From positions 1 to 64,000 of the forward strand of contig PBTY01000022.1 in assembly GCA_002729235.1 (NCBI GenBank): 64,000 nucleotides of DNA, given 5' to 3'. The first letter of the stretch is position 1. Every line of letters starts with the position of its first letter. Made by a program: the position numbers and the translations under genes. This stretch comes from Rickettsiales bacterium (lineage in GTDB: Bacteria; Bacteroidota; Bacteroidia; Cytophagales; Cyclobacteriaceae). The notes under the pieces were generated by a model. That model worked only from the letters and a program-made list of their open reading frames with translations. It had not been told where the DNA came from and searched no databases. This document shows, in pieces, positions 16,262 to 24,548 of the stretch.

Positions 16262-17676
16262 GGCGATTTGGGTTTAGTGATTTTTTCCCTGGTTTTTTTC
16301 TGTTTGTTTTTTCTTTGGTTGAAGTAGTATTTTGCACCGACCCCCAGTTCCCAAAAGGCATCATTGTAATTGCCATGAATGGTCTTGTCGAGGTTGTCAT
16401 CCAGTAGGTAGCGATAGTTGAGTTCAGCTTGTATTGCCAGGTTTTTGGAGAATAAATGCTCATAACCCAATGCACCAATGACGAATAAATGAGCCTTGTC
16501 CAGTTGGTCTGCTTCATTCAGTACGTTGTTGTCTATTTCGACTATATTTCCTAGCCCTGTTCTGAAATAGGGTGTTGAGGACTGTTGTGGAAACCAATGT
16601 TTTTTGATGGTCAATTCAGATAAACCAATTTCTCCCTGGTAATGCTCTTTGCTGCCTAAAGTTCCATAGCCGAATGCTAAGTTGAGCGCGAATGGCTTTT
16701 TAAAACGCCATTCAACATCTGTGGAGACTGATGGAAATAGTTGGGATTGATAATCTCCATCATAGTTCCAGACATTTGCTCGCACTCCAATAGATAATCT
16801 TGACTGATTTGACTGAGCCTTGCTTCCAAAAATATCTGTCAGTTCGTTTTCTTCTTTTTCCTTTAGGTAAGTGGCAATAGCCGACTGGCTCCGTATGGAG
16901 TCATTATTGAAATTCCAGAGGCCATCAATCGCTCCTTCAATAATAAGACTGTATACGGCTTTTTCTATGGCTTCTCTCACTGCCATTTCTGCTGGCTCGT
17001 TGTAAGTAAAACCAGTTTCTGCTTCAAGGATTCTTTGAAAGGCAACATATCGGAAGATTCCCACATCTATCTGTTGAGAAAGTATGGTTTTGGAGGTGTA
17101 TACGGTCTTGAGAATACGGCCATTACTCGTAGAGATCGCTCGTAAATAAACAGTGATTCTATCTACTCGGTATTGCCCAGAGCTTCCAAGTCCGAAATAC
17201 CTGGCACCAGCACCTCCAGTCATTAGATTGGAGTCAAATGAAATCACTCCACCTTCCAAAAGAATGCCTCCAAAGAGCAATGGAGGAATGAGTGGTTGAT
17301 CTCCATTCTGAGTTTCATAGCCACCTCTGCTAGATCGTATGATCTTACGCTCATTTAATAAGTTATTGAGTCCTTCACGTTCTATCGGGATGAACCACTG
17401 TGATTCTTCCAAAGTGCGAAGCAGGATGGAAGTAGCTCCTTGTGTGATCGCCGTGGACCAACTGGAGCCGGTTTCTGTGTCCTTGTACTGGCCGGTTTGG
17501 TCTTTGAATTTGTAGACGGCCACCACGATGGGCTCTTCTGGCTCTGGAAGCTTTTTCAGTGTTTTATACAGGTCAGATTCAGCACCAAGTCTAGACGTGG
17601 AGGTTCTCATAGGTTGATGAAAGTACTGACTGCATCCAACCAAAAGAAACGCTATGATGATGAGTGAATTTCTCAC
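16258..17676 (-). CDS. csgG: CsgG-type curli export pore with extra C-terminal barrel-like domain
   Basis: CsgG forms the outer-membrane pore that exports curlins. Start is GTG at 17676; the lipobox is FLLVGC (Cys15). Residues about 50-270 match CsgG: VVAVYKFKDQTGQYKD, SWSTAITQGATSILLRTL, WFIPIEREGLNNLLNERKIIR, PLLFGGILLEGGVISFDSN, YRVDRITVYLRAISTSNG. E. coli CsgG is 277 residues, but this one is 472. The extra 180 residues (about 290-455) have alternating strands ending in GAKYYF, typical of small outer-membrane barrels, then a Lys-rich tail. The stop of csgF is 12 bp upstream. Confidence 0.92.
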   Translation of the reverse strand: MRNSLIIIAFLLVGCSQYFHQPMRTSTSRLGAESDLYKTLKKLPEPEEPIVVAVYKFKDQTGQYKDTETGSSWSTAITQGATSILLRTLEESQWFIPIEREGLNNLLNERKIIRSSRGGYETQNGDQPLIPPLLFGGILLEGGVISFDSNLMTGGAGARYFGLGSSGQYRVDRITVYLRAISTSNGRILKTVYTSKTILSQQIDVGIFRYVAFQRILEAETGFTYNEPAEMAVREAIEKAVYSLIIEGAIDGLWNFNNDSIRSQSAIATYLKEKEENELTDIFGSKAQSNQSRLSIGVRANVWNYDGDYQSQLFPSVSTDVEWRFKKPFALNLAFGYGTLGSKEHYQGEIGLSELTIKKHWFPQQSSTPYFRTGLGNIVEIDNNVLNEADQLDKAHLFVIGALGYEHLFSKNLAIQAELNYRYLLDDNLDKTIHGNYNDAFWELGVGAKYYFNQRKNKQKKTREKITKPKSP

Positions 17677-17688
17677 TTTCTTGTTCTT

Positions 17689-18102
17689 CTAAAATGTCGG
17701 AACTGTTACGGTGGTAGTAGATCCAGTCAATAGATCGAAAATGCCAATATTTATGCCCTCAGTGCCGTAAATGATTTCTATTTGATAATCTCCGATTTCA
17801 AATATGCCTTCATTCAATCCTCCATCTTCTCCGAACAAGTCACCGACCAGTGATCGGGATAATTGACTAAGTACCTGTCGGTTCAGGTCATCTTGAAAGT
17901 CAGCAAGTGGATCCGTGTCATACAAGGATGCATTGGGATCTTCTGAAAAATCATTTTGTGCCTGAGCCTGACTCAATAGCCAGGTGTAGTTGTAGCTCTC
18001 GCCCCCGAATGCCGGGTTGATAGGTTTGTACTTGAGGTCTTGCGCACTAAGTATTACCCCAAGTGCAATCAATAGGATTGCAAGGATAAATCGCAATTTC
18101 AT
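17689..18102 (-). CDS. csgF: Curli assembly protein CsgF
   Basis: CsgF caps the outer side of the CsgG pore and couples secretion to CsgB-directed nucleation. The 137-residue product starts at ATG 18102 (MKLRFILA, signal to about residue 20) and has the hallmark LKYKPINPAFGGESYNYTWL, which inserts into the CsgG channel, followed by LSQAQAQN. The C-terminal part (EGIFEIGDYQIEIIY and a Thr-rich end) fits the CsgF head. An upstream in-frame extension to 18144 would overlap csgE and lacks sense. It is 10 bp from the csgE stop. Confidence 0.93.
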   Translation of the reverse strand: MKLRFILAILLIALGVILSAQDLKYKPINPAFGGESYNYTWLLSQAQAQNDFSEDPNASLYDTDPLADFQDDLNRQVLSQLSRSLVGDLFGEDGGLNEGIFEIGDYQIEIIYGTEGINIGIFDLLTGSTTTVTVPTF

Positions 18103-18112
18103 TTCGATGGAA

Positions 18113-18664
18113 TTAATATATGCCTGTCCCAGACCGATCAGCACCGTCCAGATCGTGCATTATCTGTTGATAGTTTACTATGTATTGGGTCGTAACGATT
18201 TGCGCATAGTCTGCTAATTCTTCGAGATACGATCCTCTTGGCTGGAGTACGTTTTGGAATACTTCCAGGTCATTTACTGTGATTACCAGTTGCGTAGTAC
18301 TCGCTCGGAATGGTTTTTCCGATATCACGATGATAAAGTTTTGTTGGGACTCTGGCCATTCAAAATCAGCTGTGAAATAATCAAAAAAATCATTTCCAGC
18401 TTTCGATACCATCGCGTTGACAATCAACTCATCAATCTCCAATTCTTCGAATTGATTGTTTGATTTTTCAATAGTTGATTTAATCTCCGTAATAAGGTTT
18501 TGCAGGTATTCGGCCGTTCGATCATGAGCAATGGAATCCACAGGAACAGTGCTCACTTGTCCAAACGCAACGGTACACGTCAACAAAAGAGGCGACAGGT
18601 AAAATAGGACCTTTTTCGCCTTTCCGCATAGCGATTCCTCACCAATGGGTTTTGGGTGTATCAT
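18113..18664 (-). CDS. csgE: Curli secretion chaperone CsgE
   Basis: CsgE is the periplasmic adaptor that delivers curlin to, and plugs, the CsgG pore. The 183-residue product starts at ATG 18664 (MIHPKPIG), has a signal peptide (about 17-36, ending VAFGQ) and the CsgE core ELEIDELIVNAMVSKAGNDFFDYF, FIIVISEKPF, VTVNDLEVFQNVLQPRG. The C-terminal tail (YIVNYQQIMHDLDGADRSG) is longer than in E. coli. It is the first gene of csgE-F-G-PD40-fnr. Confidence 0.93.
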   Translation of the reverse strand: MIHPKPIGEESLCGKAKKVLFYLSPLLLTCTVAFGQVSTVPVDSIAHDRTAEYLQNLITEIKSTIEKSNNQFEELEIDELIVNAMVSKAGNDFFDYFTADFEWPESQQNFIIVISEKPFRASTTQLVITVNDLEVFQNVLQPRGSYLEELADYAQIVTTQYIVNYQQIMHDLDGADRSGTGIY

Positions 18665-18734
18665 TTTTGGATTGATCAAGGCGGTTCAACCAGCGTTATG
18701 GGGGTGAACTTATTCAAGCAGCTATCCAAATCCT

Positions 18735-18770
18735 ATGATTCCAGTCACTGTTGGTGTTGACAGGAATCAT
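18735..18770. promoter_or_regulatory. Inverted repeat upstream of csgE
   Basis: ATGATTCC (18735-18742) and GGAATCAT (18763-18770) form 8-bp perfect arms with 20 bp between. The right part also contains TTGAC-AGGA-ATCAT (18757-18770), 8 of 10 bases of the FNR box. It lies about 70-105 bp before the csgE start, where an operator would be expected. No T-run follows it. Confidence 0.4.
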
Positions 18771-18807
18771 CAAAAATAACCAGTCAAATAGTGAACCTTT
18801 TTTCGTG

Positions 18808-20244
18808 TTAGCTTTTTCGTATGATGACCAATCCAATAAAGGTCAACAATCCATTAAGTATCAATATTTCGAAACCAAACTTATATCCACCAAGCCATGC
18901 TTCTGAATTGATATTGATGATGTAGGATAGGATGGGCGATAGTATGGTGACCACTGGAACCAGATGGTCTTTCACCTTGATTTTAGTAAACATCCCCAGT
19001 GCAAACATGCCGAGTAATGGGCCATATGTATAACCTGCAGCGACGAATACTGCTGTAATTACACTCTGGTCATTGATAGCCTGAAAAATGAGAATTACAA
19101 AGAAAAGTACAAAGGAGAATGCCAGGTGGACAACTTTTCTTAAGGTCTTCTTCTCATGATAATTGGCAGGAGTAAAGCCAAGAAAATCTACACAAAACGA
19201 AGTGGTCATGGCTGTCAATGCAGAGTCTGCACTAGAGTAAGCTGCGGCTGTGATGCCTAATAAGAAAATAACAGCTCCAAAAGTTGGGAAATGGTTGATT
19301 GCCAGTTCTGGGAACAAATAATCCGTCCTTGCCGGGATCGTCATGCCGATGTGTTCAGCAAATTGAAACTGAAGTAGGCCAAGGCTCAAGAATAGAAAAT
19401 TGGCAATGACCAAAATGATGCAAAACCAAAAGACGTTTTTCTGTGCATCAGAAAGCGTGCGACATGTCAGGTTTTTTTGCATCATGTCCTGATCCAGTCC
19501 GGTCATCACAATGGCAATGAATGCTCCAGAAATGAATTGCTTGAAGAAGTTTTTCCCACTTTGCCAGTCCCAATTGAATAGGGTAAAACGTGAGTCTGAA
19601 GTGACATTGGTTGTTAGCTCATTCCAGCTCCAGTTCAGTTCGTCTTTGATAAAGAATATGCTAATGACCACAGCTGCCAGCATGAAAGCCGTTTGCAGTG
19701 TGTCGGTCCATACGATGGTTTTAATGCCACCCCTGAAGGTATATACCCAAATCAATACGATGGTTACTAAAACCGAGACCCAAAATGGAAGATCAAACGC
19801 ATCAAAAAAGGAAATCTGAAGAACTCCTGCCACCAGAAAAAGTCTGAAGGAGGAGCCAATGATTCTACTCAATAGAAAGAAAAAGGCTCCTGACTTATAG
19901 GCCCAAAAACCGAAACGCTGTTCGAGGTAGGTGTAAATGGACACCAGATTGAGTTTGTAATAGAGGGGTAAGAGTAGTTTAGCAATCACCCAGTAGCCTA
20001 CCAAATAGCCAAGTACGACTTGAAAGTAATAGAAATTGCTGTTCCCGACTTCTCCTGGAACTGATATGAATGTTACACCAGAAAGCGAAGCACCTATCAT
20101 TCCAAATGCAACGAGATACCATGGTGATTGTCTGTTGGCATTGTAGAAGTCTCCATCAGTTGAATTTCTGGAAGTCATCCACGAGATGCTTATTAATACA
20201 AGAAAATAACCGACTACAATACTGCCTACAATTACCGGACTCAT
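18808..20244 (-). CDS. Sodium:solute symporter (SSS family)
   Basis: A 478-residue integral membrane protein with about 13 helices. It shows the SSS patterns in order: the unwound first core helix GMIGASLSGVTFISVPGEV, RFGFWAYKSGAFFFLLSRI, YTFRGGIKTIVWTDTLQ, GLDQDMMQKNLTCR and AAAYSSADSALTAMTTSFCVDF, where the Ser pair helps bind sodium in relatives. The substrate (sugar, nucleoside, sialic acid or other) is not evident. It lies in the same direction upstream of csgE, 143 bp away, and is probably a separate unit. Confidence 0.92.
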   Translation of the reverse strand: MSPVIVGSIVVGYFLVLISISWMTSRNSTDGDFYNANRQSPWYLVAFGMIGASLSGVTFISVPGEVGNSNFYYFQVVLGYLVGYWVIAKLLLPLYYKLNLVSIYTYLEQRFGFWAYKSGAFFFLLSRIIGSSFRLFLVAGVLQISFFDAFDLPFWVSVLVTIVLIWVYTFRGGIKTIVWTDTLQTAFMLAAVVISIFFIKDELNWSWNELTTNVTSDSRFTLFNWDWQSGKNFFKQFISGAFIAIVMTGLDQDMMQKNLTCRTLSDAQKNVFWFCIILVIANFLFLSLGLLQFQFAEHIGMTIPARTDYLFPELAINHFPTFGAVIFLLGITAAAYSSADSALTAMTTSFCVDFLGFTPANYHEKKTLRKVVHLAFSFVLFFVILIFQAINDQSVITAVFVAAGYTYGPLLGMFALGMFTKIKVKDHLVPVVTILSPILSYIININSEAWLGGYKFGFEILILNGLLTFIGLVIIRKS

Positions 20245-20320
20245 GTGCTTATCTTCTAGTTATCGAATAAGAAAACGCTCAAAATTGTGGCAAATAAATC
20301 ACATACACTAATTTTGCGGT

Positions 20321-20614
20321 ATGATGCTAGAGATGGAATTTGCACCAGACATTGAAGAGTTAGTTGAGATTGAGGAGGATTTTGATCAGGATGATCTCAA
20401 GAATCTCGTCGTTCACAACGACAACTACAACACGTTTGATCATGTGATCAATACGCTGATCAAGGTGTGCAAACACGATACACATCAAGCGGAGCAGTGC
20501 ACCTACATCATCCACTATAAAGGGAAGTGCTCTGTAAAAAATGGTTCATTCACTGAACTTAAGCCTATGAAAGATGGTATCACGGATGCAGGTATTGCTG
20601 CCACCATCGAATAA
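20321..20614 (+). CDS. clpS: ATP-dependent Clp protease adaptor ClpS
   Basis: ClpS feeds N-degron proteins to ClpAP. The 97-residue product has an acidic disordered N-terminus, then the ClpS fold: [47 protein letters not shown]. The Asn-Asp and the His of the N-degron pocket are kept. The usual Met near the pocket reads as Thr/Ile-rich sequence, so substrate preference is not predicted. recR starts 2 bp after its stop, a tight two-gene operon. Confidence 0.93.
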   Translation: MMLEMEFAPDIEELVEIEEDFDQDDLKNLVVHNDNYNTFDHVINTLIKVCKHDTHQAEQCTYIIHYKGKCSVKNGSFTELKPMKDGITDAGIAATIE

Positions 20615-20616
20615 GT

Positions 20617-21228
20617 ATGGAATATCCTTCAAAGTTGGTTGAGCAGGCTGTGGAGGAGATCTCCAAGCTGCCTGGTATTGGGCGTAAGAGTGCATTGCGT
20701 TTGGCTCTGCACTTGCTAAAGCAGCCAGATTCACAAACTTTTTCATTAGCAGAATCCCTTAAAGATCTAAGGACAAAAATCAAGTATTGTGGTACTTGTC
20801 ATATTATTGCTGATACAGAGGAGTGCACTTGCAAAACACCTTCGAGAGATACCACAACTATTTGTGTAGTTGAGGATACCCCAGATGTGCTAGCCATTCG
20901 CAATACTGGACAGTACAATGGCATGTTCCACGTATTGGGAGGACGCATTTCACCGATGGACGGAATTGGTCCTGAAAACATCAAAATTGATACACTCATT
21001 GAACGAGTGAAGGACTCGAAGGGTGAGATTAAGGAAATTATTCTAGCACTGAGCTCTACCATGGAAGGGGATACCACCTCTTTTTATATCACCAAGATGC
21101 TAAAAGAGACGGGAGTGAAAGTGTCTACCATCGCTCGTGGTATTCCCGTAGGAGGTGAGCTTGAGTTTGCTGATGAGGTGACCCTGGGTAGAAGCATTGC
21201 CACACGGACATTGTTCTCCACAGAGTAA
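20617..21228 (+). CDS. recR: Recombination protein RecR
   Basis: RecR works with RecF/RecO to load RecA on gapped DNA. The 203-residue protein has an N-terminal helix-hairpin-helix ([17 protein letters not shown]), a zinc finger with C58, C61, C70 and C72, and the Toprim domain ([47 protein letters not shown]). The second half of the zinc finger is CxC rather than the usual CxxC. The C-terminal Walker-like [19 protein letters not shown] is intact. Length is normal. Confidence 0.96.
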   Translation: MEYPSKLVEQAVEEISKLPGIGRKSALRLALHLLKQPDSQTFSLAESLKDLRTKIKYCGTCHIIADTEECTCKTPSRDTTTICVVEDTPDVLAIRNTGQYNGMFHVLGGRISPMDGIGPENIKIDTLIERVKDSKGEIKEIILALSSTMEGDTTSFYITKMLKETGVKVSTIARGIPVGGELEFADEVTLGRSIATRTLFSTE

Positions 21229-21234
21229 GTTCTA

Positions 21235-21411
21235 TTATTTCCTCTTAACGAGCAGGTTATAGCTTAATAGAATAGCTATGGATATCGACATGATGAAGAA
21301 GTACCATCGCGGTTCATCACGCTGCCAGGTAGTATAGAAGTAAGCTCCACTAAAAAACATGACACCTGTGATCAGGCTATAACTAAGGAATTTTAAAGGT
21401 CCAGGTTTCAT
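21235..21411 (-). CDS. Small two-helix membrane protein
   Basis: 58 residues from ATG at 21411 (MKPGPLKFLSY). Two hydrophobic helices (about 8-26 and 37-53) flank a short polar loop with TTWQRDEPRW, and the tail is basic (VKRK), suggesting both ends inside. A longer reading from 21474 only adds a frame-shifted copy of the end of the upstream regulator gene, so I prefer the shorter start, 19 bp after that gene's stop. Family unknown. Confidence 0.6.
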   Translation of the reverse strand: MKPGPLKFLSYSLITGVMFFSGAYFYTTWQRDEPRWYFFIMSISIAILLSYNLLVKRK

Positions 21412-21430
21412 AATTGGTTGCAAGATGGTC

Positions 21431-24328
21431 CTAAGGAGCCAGTTTTTCCAAGAATTCCACCATGTTTTCTTCATGCTCCAGATCTAATCTCTTTCTTAGG
21501 CGATATCGTGCAGTTTCTACTCCTCGAAGTGAAATATTCAAAATAGGTGATATCTCTTTATTGGTAAGGTTCATTTTGACCAAAGCACAGAGTCGCAGTT
21601 CCTTCGAGGTTAGGTCTGGGAAATGAGTTTTGAGCTCTTCAAAAAACTCATGATGGACTCTTTCAAAGTTAGCTTCAAAAACATGTATGTGTTCTTCATC
21701 ATTTAGGTGGATTCCTATTTTGCGAACCAGATTTCGGAGCATGTTCCTTGACTTTTCATTCTTGGCAACCTCCTTAAGCTCTTTCAAGTCCTCCCTCAAT
21801 TCGGTCAATAACTCTCGCTTTCGAACGAGCAACATCGTGTAGTTGGCTAATTCTTTACTTTTAAAAATAACATCCTCTTCAAGAATTTTTTTGTCTTGCT
21901 CGATGCGTTCTTTTTCTCGCTCCAGTTTCATTTGCTGAAGTTCCAGTTCAAGGACTGTTTGCTTCTTCTTTTCTTCAGTTCGGGTGATTTCTTTTTCAGA
22001 GTCTATTTTCCTATTAATCAGTTTACGACTCATCAGCATTGCGCCTAGAATAATCGAGCCTAATAAAATGTAAGCCCATTTGGTGCGATACCATACCGGT
22101 AATACATCAAAACTATAGGAGGCAGTCTCAGCTGTTTCACCAATCATGCTTCTGGCTTTGACCTGAAAAGTGTAGTGTCCTGGGTATAGTCTGGCAAATC
22201 CGATATACGAATCTGTTGTCCAATCTGACCAGGATGGATTTAGCCCATTCAGTTTGTAACTGTATTGTACCCTAGTCTGGTCTTTGAGTTTTGGTGCAGA
22301 AAACTCGAATCGAAAATCACTCGCATCATATGGAATATGTACTGATTCATTGACCAATGAGGCAAAGGTTTTTGTATCACCTATTCGATAGCCGATGCTG
22401 TTGATCAATGTTTCATTATTGGTGGATTGTTTCAGGGATAGATCATATGCATAAAGTCCAGTAGTTGTCCCAATTAAAACGTTTTGTTTGTTGATTGGTA
22501 AAATGCACTCCATGCCACGATTGAATGTTCCTTTCAATTCTAGAAAAAGACCTTTGTTAAGTGTTGAATTTCCTTCTACAAAGTATCCCACCTCATCATC
22601 ATGCACAAACCAGGTTTGATTTTCGTATTCAAGTAGTTTCCTTACATTTTTCTCTAGGCCGAATATTTCATTTAATCCCTGCTTGGGAACGAAAATATTT
22701 TGTTCTTCACTGAATGTGTAGATCCCCGAATTGGTGGTGAATACAATTTGATTCTGGTATTTAAATACGTTGATGTTAAAAGGAGAAGGCAAGCCTTTGG
22801 CTTCGAAACTCTCTACAGCGATCACCTTTTGATAGTTTTTGTCGAATTGTATCCTGAAGACTCCCTTGTAGCCATGACATACCCAAAATACTCCTTCTTT
22901 TTCTCCCTGGATTATGTCTCTACTTGATTCATTAAATCCCTCAAGGCGGTATAGAATTTCAAAGCCTGCCTCATCACTGTATCGCATTAAATGTATTCCA
23001 GTATAGGTGCATACAAAATAGTGATTTGGTTTTCCATCGATAGCGATCACCTTCCAGACGCCCGTCGCTCCATTAATTCGCTCAACAATATTGCCATCCA
23101 AGGAGTAAAGTCCATCATCGTGGCTGCACAGTATCTTACCATTTATGATCTGAATAGACCAGGTTTGACCTTCCAGACCAGGAATTTTTTTGAAGTTGAG
23201 GCTGGTGAAAAAAGGATTGTTGGTGATTTTTTCAGAGACAAATAATCCCTGGTTGGTGGCAGCATAAAACTTTCCCCCACGAATGATTACGTCAAAAACA
23301 GAGGCATTCTCAAATAACACGCTCACTGGGGATGTAATGTTGATGCAGTCGATTCCGTTATTTAGCAAGGCCCAAATGTTGCCTTCAGCGCTTTCAAAGA
23401 GGTTTAGAACGGTATTGTCTTGAAGTTCAAGGAAATCCTCCTGAGTGGATATGATGTCTCCTTTTTCATTTAAAACAATGATTTGTGAACTTAAAGTACC
23501 GATATAATAGTTTCCGCCACTGCTTTTAATGGCAGAGATAAGTTGATTGCTTGAATTGGGTTCGAGATAGTCTCGAAAGTGACTCAGGCTCCTCTTAACA
23601 AGGTTGTAGTGAAATGATGAGCCTTGTTTGGTAAGTATGTTAATCGTTGAATCATTAGGTGCTGGAATAATTTCAGCAATTGATTCATTGTCTAATTGGG
23701 AATGCAGAATTAGTGTTTCAAATTCAAAGGTCTGCAGATTCAATGTTTTGATACCTTCCGGGTCTGCCAGGTACAATTGGTTGTTGATTACGCTAGAGTA
23801 GTAAAATCCTTCAGCAGGAATGGTGAAAGCCTTGTTGCCTGAAATGGCCACCAGTCTAGAAAAACTTCTGAAAATGATGTGATTTTGTACTTCGTGAATA
23901 TCCCAGATATTCTCCAGGTTGCGTTCCTCAGCTCGCAGCTGATTTAGGTAGGACTCATAATTATAGTTCCCAAACTCGTCCTTTGAGATAACTCCAAAAT
24001 CATTGAATCCACCAGCATAGACTTTGCCATCTGAGCTATATAAGAGGCTTCTAATAGATGAGTTGTTCGGAAGTGTGATTTTACTCCATCGTGCCCCATC
24101 GAAAATGAGAGTTCCATCATTGTTGCCAAAATAGAGAATGCCTTCTGCATCCTGACACATAGTCCAGATTTGTGGATCACCAAGAAAATCCTCGCGACTA
24201 TAATGAATGAGTCTCGGTGTACCTTTAATCTCTGCAGGGCGATTGAATGGTTGCTCAGTTGTTTGACCGTATGAAGAAGCAAAAGCCCCAAAAAGCAACC
24301 CTATAATCAATGCAAAGTGAGCTTTCAT
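21431..24328 (-). CDS. Membrane-spanning propeller regulator with LuxR-type HTH
   Basis: This 965-residue protein starts at ATG 24328 with a signal peptide (ending SYGQ). A periplasmic two-component-regulator-type propeller fills about 25-660, then a Y_Y_Y domain (about 680-760, with YSYKLNGLNPSWSDWT), one membrane helix (about 770-790), a coiled coil (about 800-870), and a LuxR/GerE-type helix-turn-helix at the end (LTSKELRLCALVKMNLTNKEISPILN). It has no kinase or receiver domain, so it would sense glycan outside and bind DNA directly. It is divergent from the GH5 gene, and TGAAGTA motifs in the shared promoter region are likely its targets (inference). Confidence 0.85.
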   Translation of the reverse strand: MKAHFALIIGLLFGAFASSYGQTTEQPFNRPAEIKGTPRLIHYSREDFLGDPQIWTMCQDAEGILYFGNNDGTLIFDGARWSKITLPNNSSIRSLLYSSDGKVYAGGFNDFGVISKDEFGNYNYESYLNQLRAEERNLENIWDIHEVQNHIIFRSFSRLVAISGNKAFTIPAEGFYYSSVINNQLYLADPEGIKTLNLQTFEFETLILHSQLDNESIAEIIPAPNDSTINILTKQGSSFHYNLVKRSLSHFRDYLEPNSSNQLISAIKSSGGNYYIGTLSSQIIVLNEKGDIISTQEDFLELQDNTVLNLFESAEGNIWALLNNGIDCINITSPVSVLFENASVFDVIIRGGKFYAATNQGLFVSEKITNNPFFTSLNFKKIPGLEGQTWSIQIINGKILCSHDDGLYSLDGNIVERINGATGVWKVIAIDGKPNHYFVCTYTGIHLMRYSDEAGFEILYRLEGFNESSRDIIQGEKEGVFWVCHGYKGVFRIQFDKNYQKVIAVESFEAKGLPSPFNINVFKYQNQIVFTTNSGIYTFSEEQNIFVPKQGLNEIFGLEKNVRKLLEYENQTWFVHDDEVGYFVEGNSTLNKGLFLELKGTFNRGMECILPINKQNVLIGTTTGLYAYDLSLKQSTNNETLINSIGYRIGDTKTFASLVNESVHIPYDASDFRFEFSAPKLKDQTRVQYSYKLNGLNPSWSDWTTDSYIGFARLYPGHYTFQVKARSMIGETAETASYSFDVLPVWYRTKWAYILLGSIILGAMLMSRKLINRKIDSEKEITRTEEKKKQTVLELELQQMKLEREKERIEQDKKILEEDVIFKSKELANYTMLLVRKRELLTELREDLKELKEVAKNEKSRNMLRNLVRKIGIHLNDEEHIHVFEANFERVHHEFFEELKTHFPDLTSKELRLCALVKMNLTNKEISPILNISLRGVETARYRLRKRLDLEHEENMVEFLEKLAP

Positions 24329-24391
24329 AAGCAGTTTTTTCGGTTGATTCAAGCTGTTCAATATTCTGAAAATCAAATATATAGCATCACG

Positions 24392-24414
24392 TGAAGTAGT
24401 GATGAAGTACTTCA
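24392..24414 (+). promoter_or_regulatory. TGAAGTA direct/inverted repeat, likely regulator site
   Basis: TGAAGTA occurs at 24392 and 24403, 11 bp apart, and the second copy is half of the perfect palindrome TGAAGTACTTCA (24403-24414). The same TGAAGTAGT word occurs twice upstream of the SusC gene at 29083 and 29106. It lies between the propeller regulator and the GH5 gene. Confidence 0.55.
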
Positions 24415-24472
24415 ACATTTTATTGATGTATTTAAGATGTACCCAATCATTATTGAGCGAGGTACAATCAAA

Positions 24473-24494
24473 CTATTTTTGGTATTGAGGAATT
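24473..24494 (+). promoter_or_regulatory. TAnnTTTG promoter of the GH5-GH128 pair
   Basis: TATTTTTG (24474-24481) matches the Bacteroidota -7 element TAnnTTTG, and the following GTATTGAGGAATT is shared with the SusC promoter at 29163-29184, with 21 of 22 bases equal. A TTG at 24453-24455 could be the weak -33 element. The spacing to TGAAGTAGT is 81 bp, against 80 bp at the SusC promoter. Confidence 0.65.
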
Positions 24495-24548
24495 ATTGAA
24501 TGAAAACGATTGGATTTTGTAAATCCATTAAAAACGACTCCAAATTTA

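Noticed and set aside
24510-24548. TTG start for the first GH5 gene
   Set aside because: The ATG at 24549 gives a normal signal peptide, and the upstream part would add polar residues before it.
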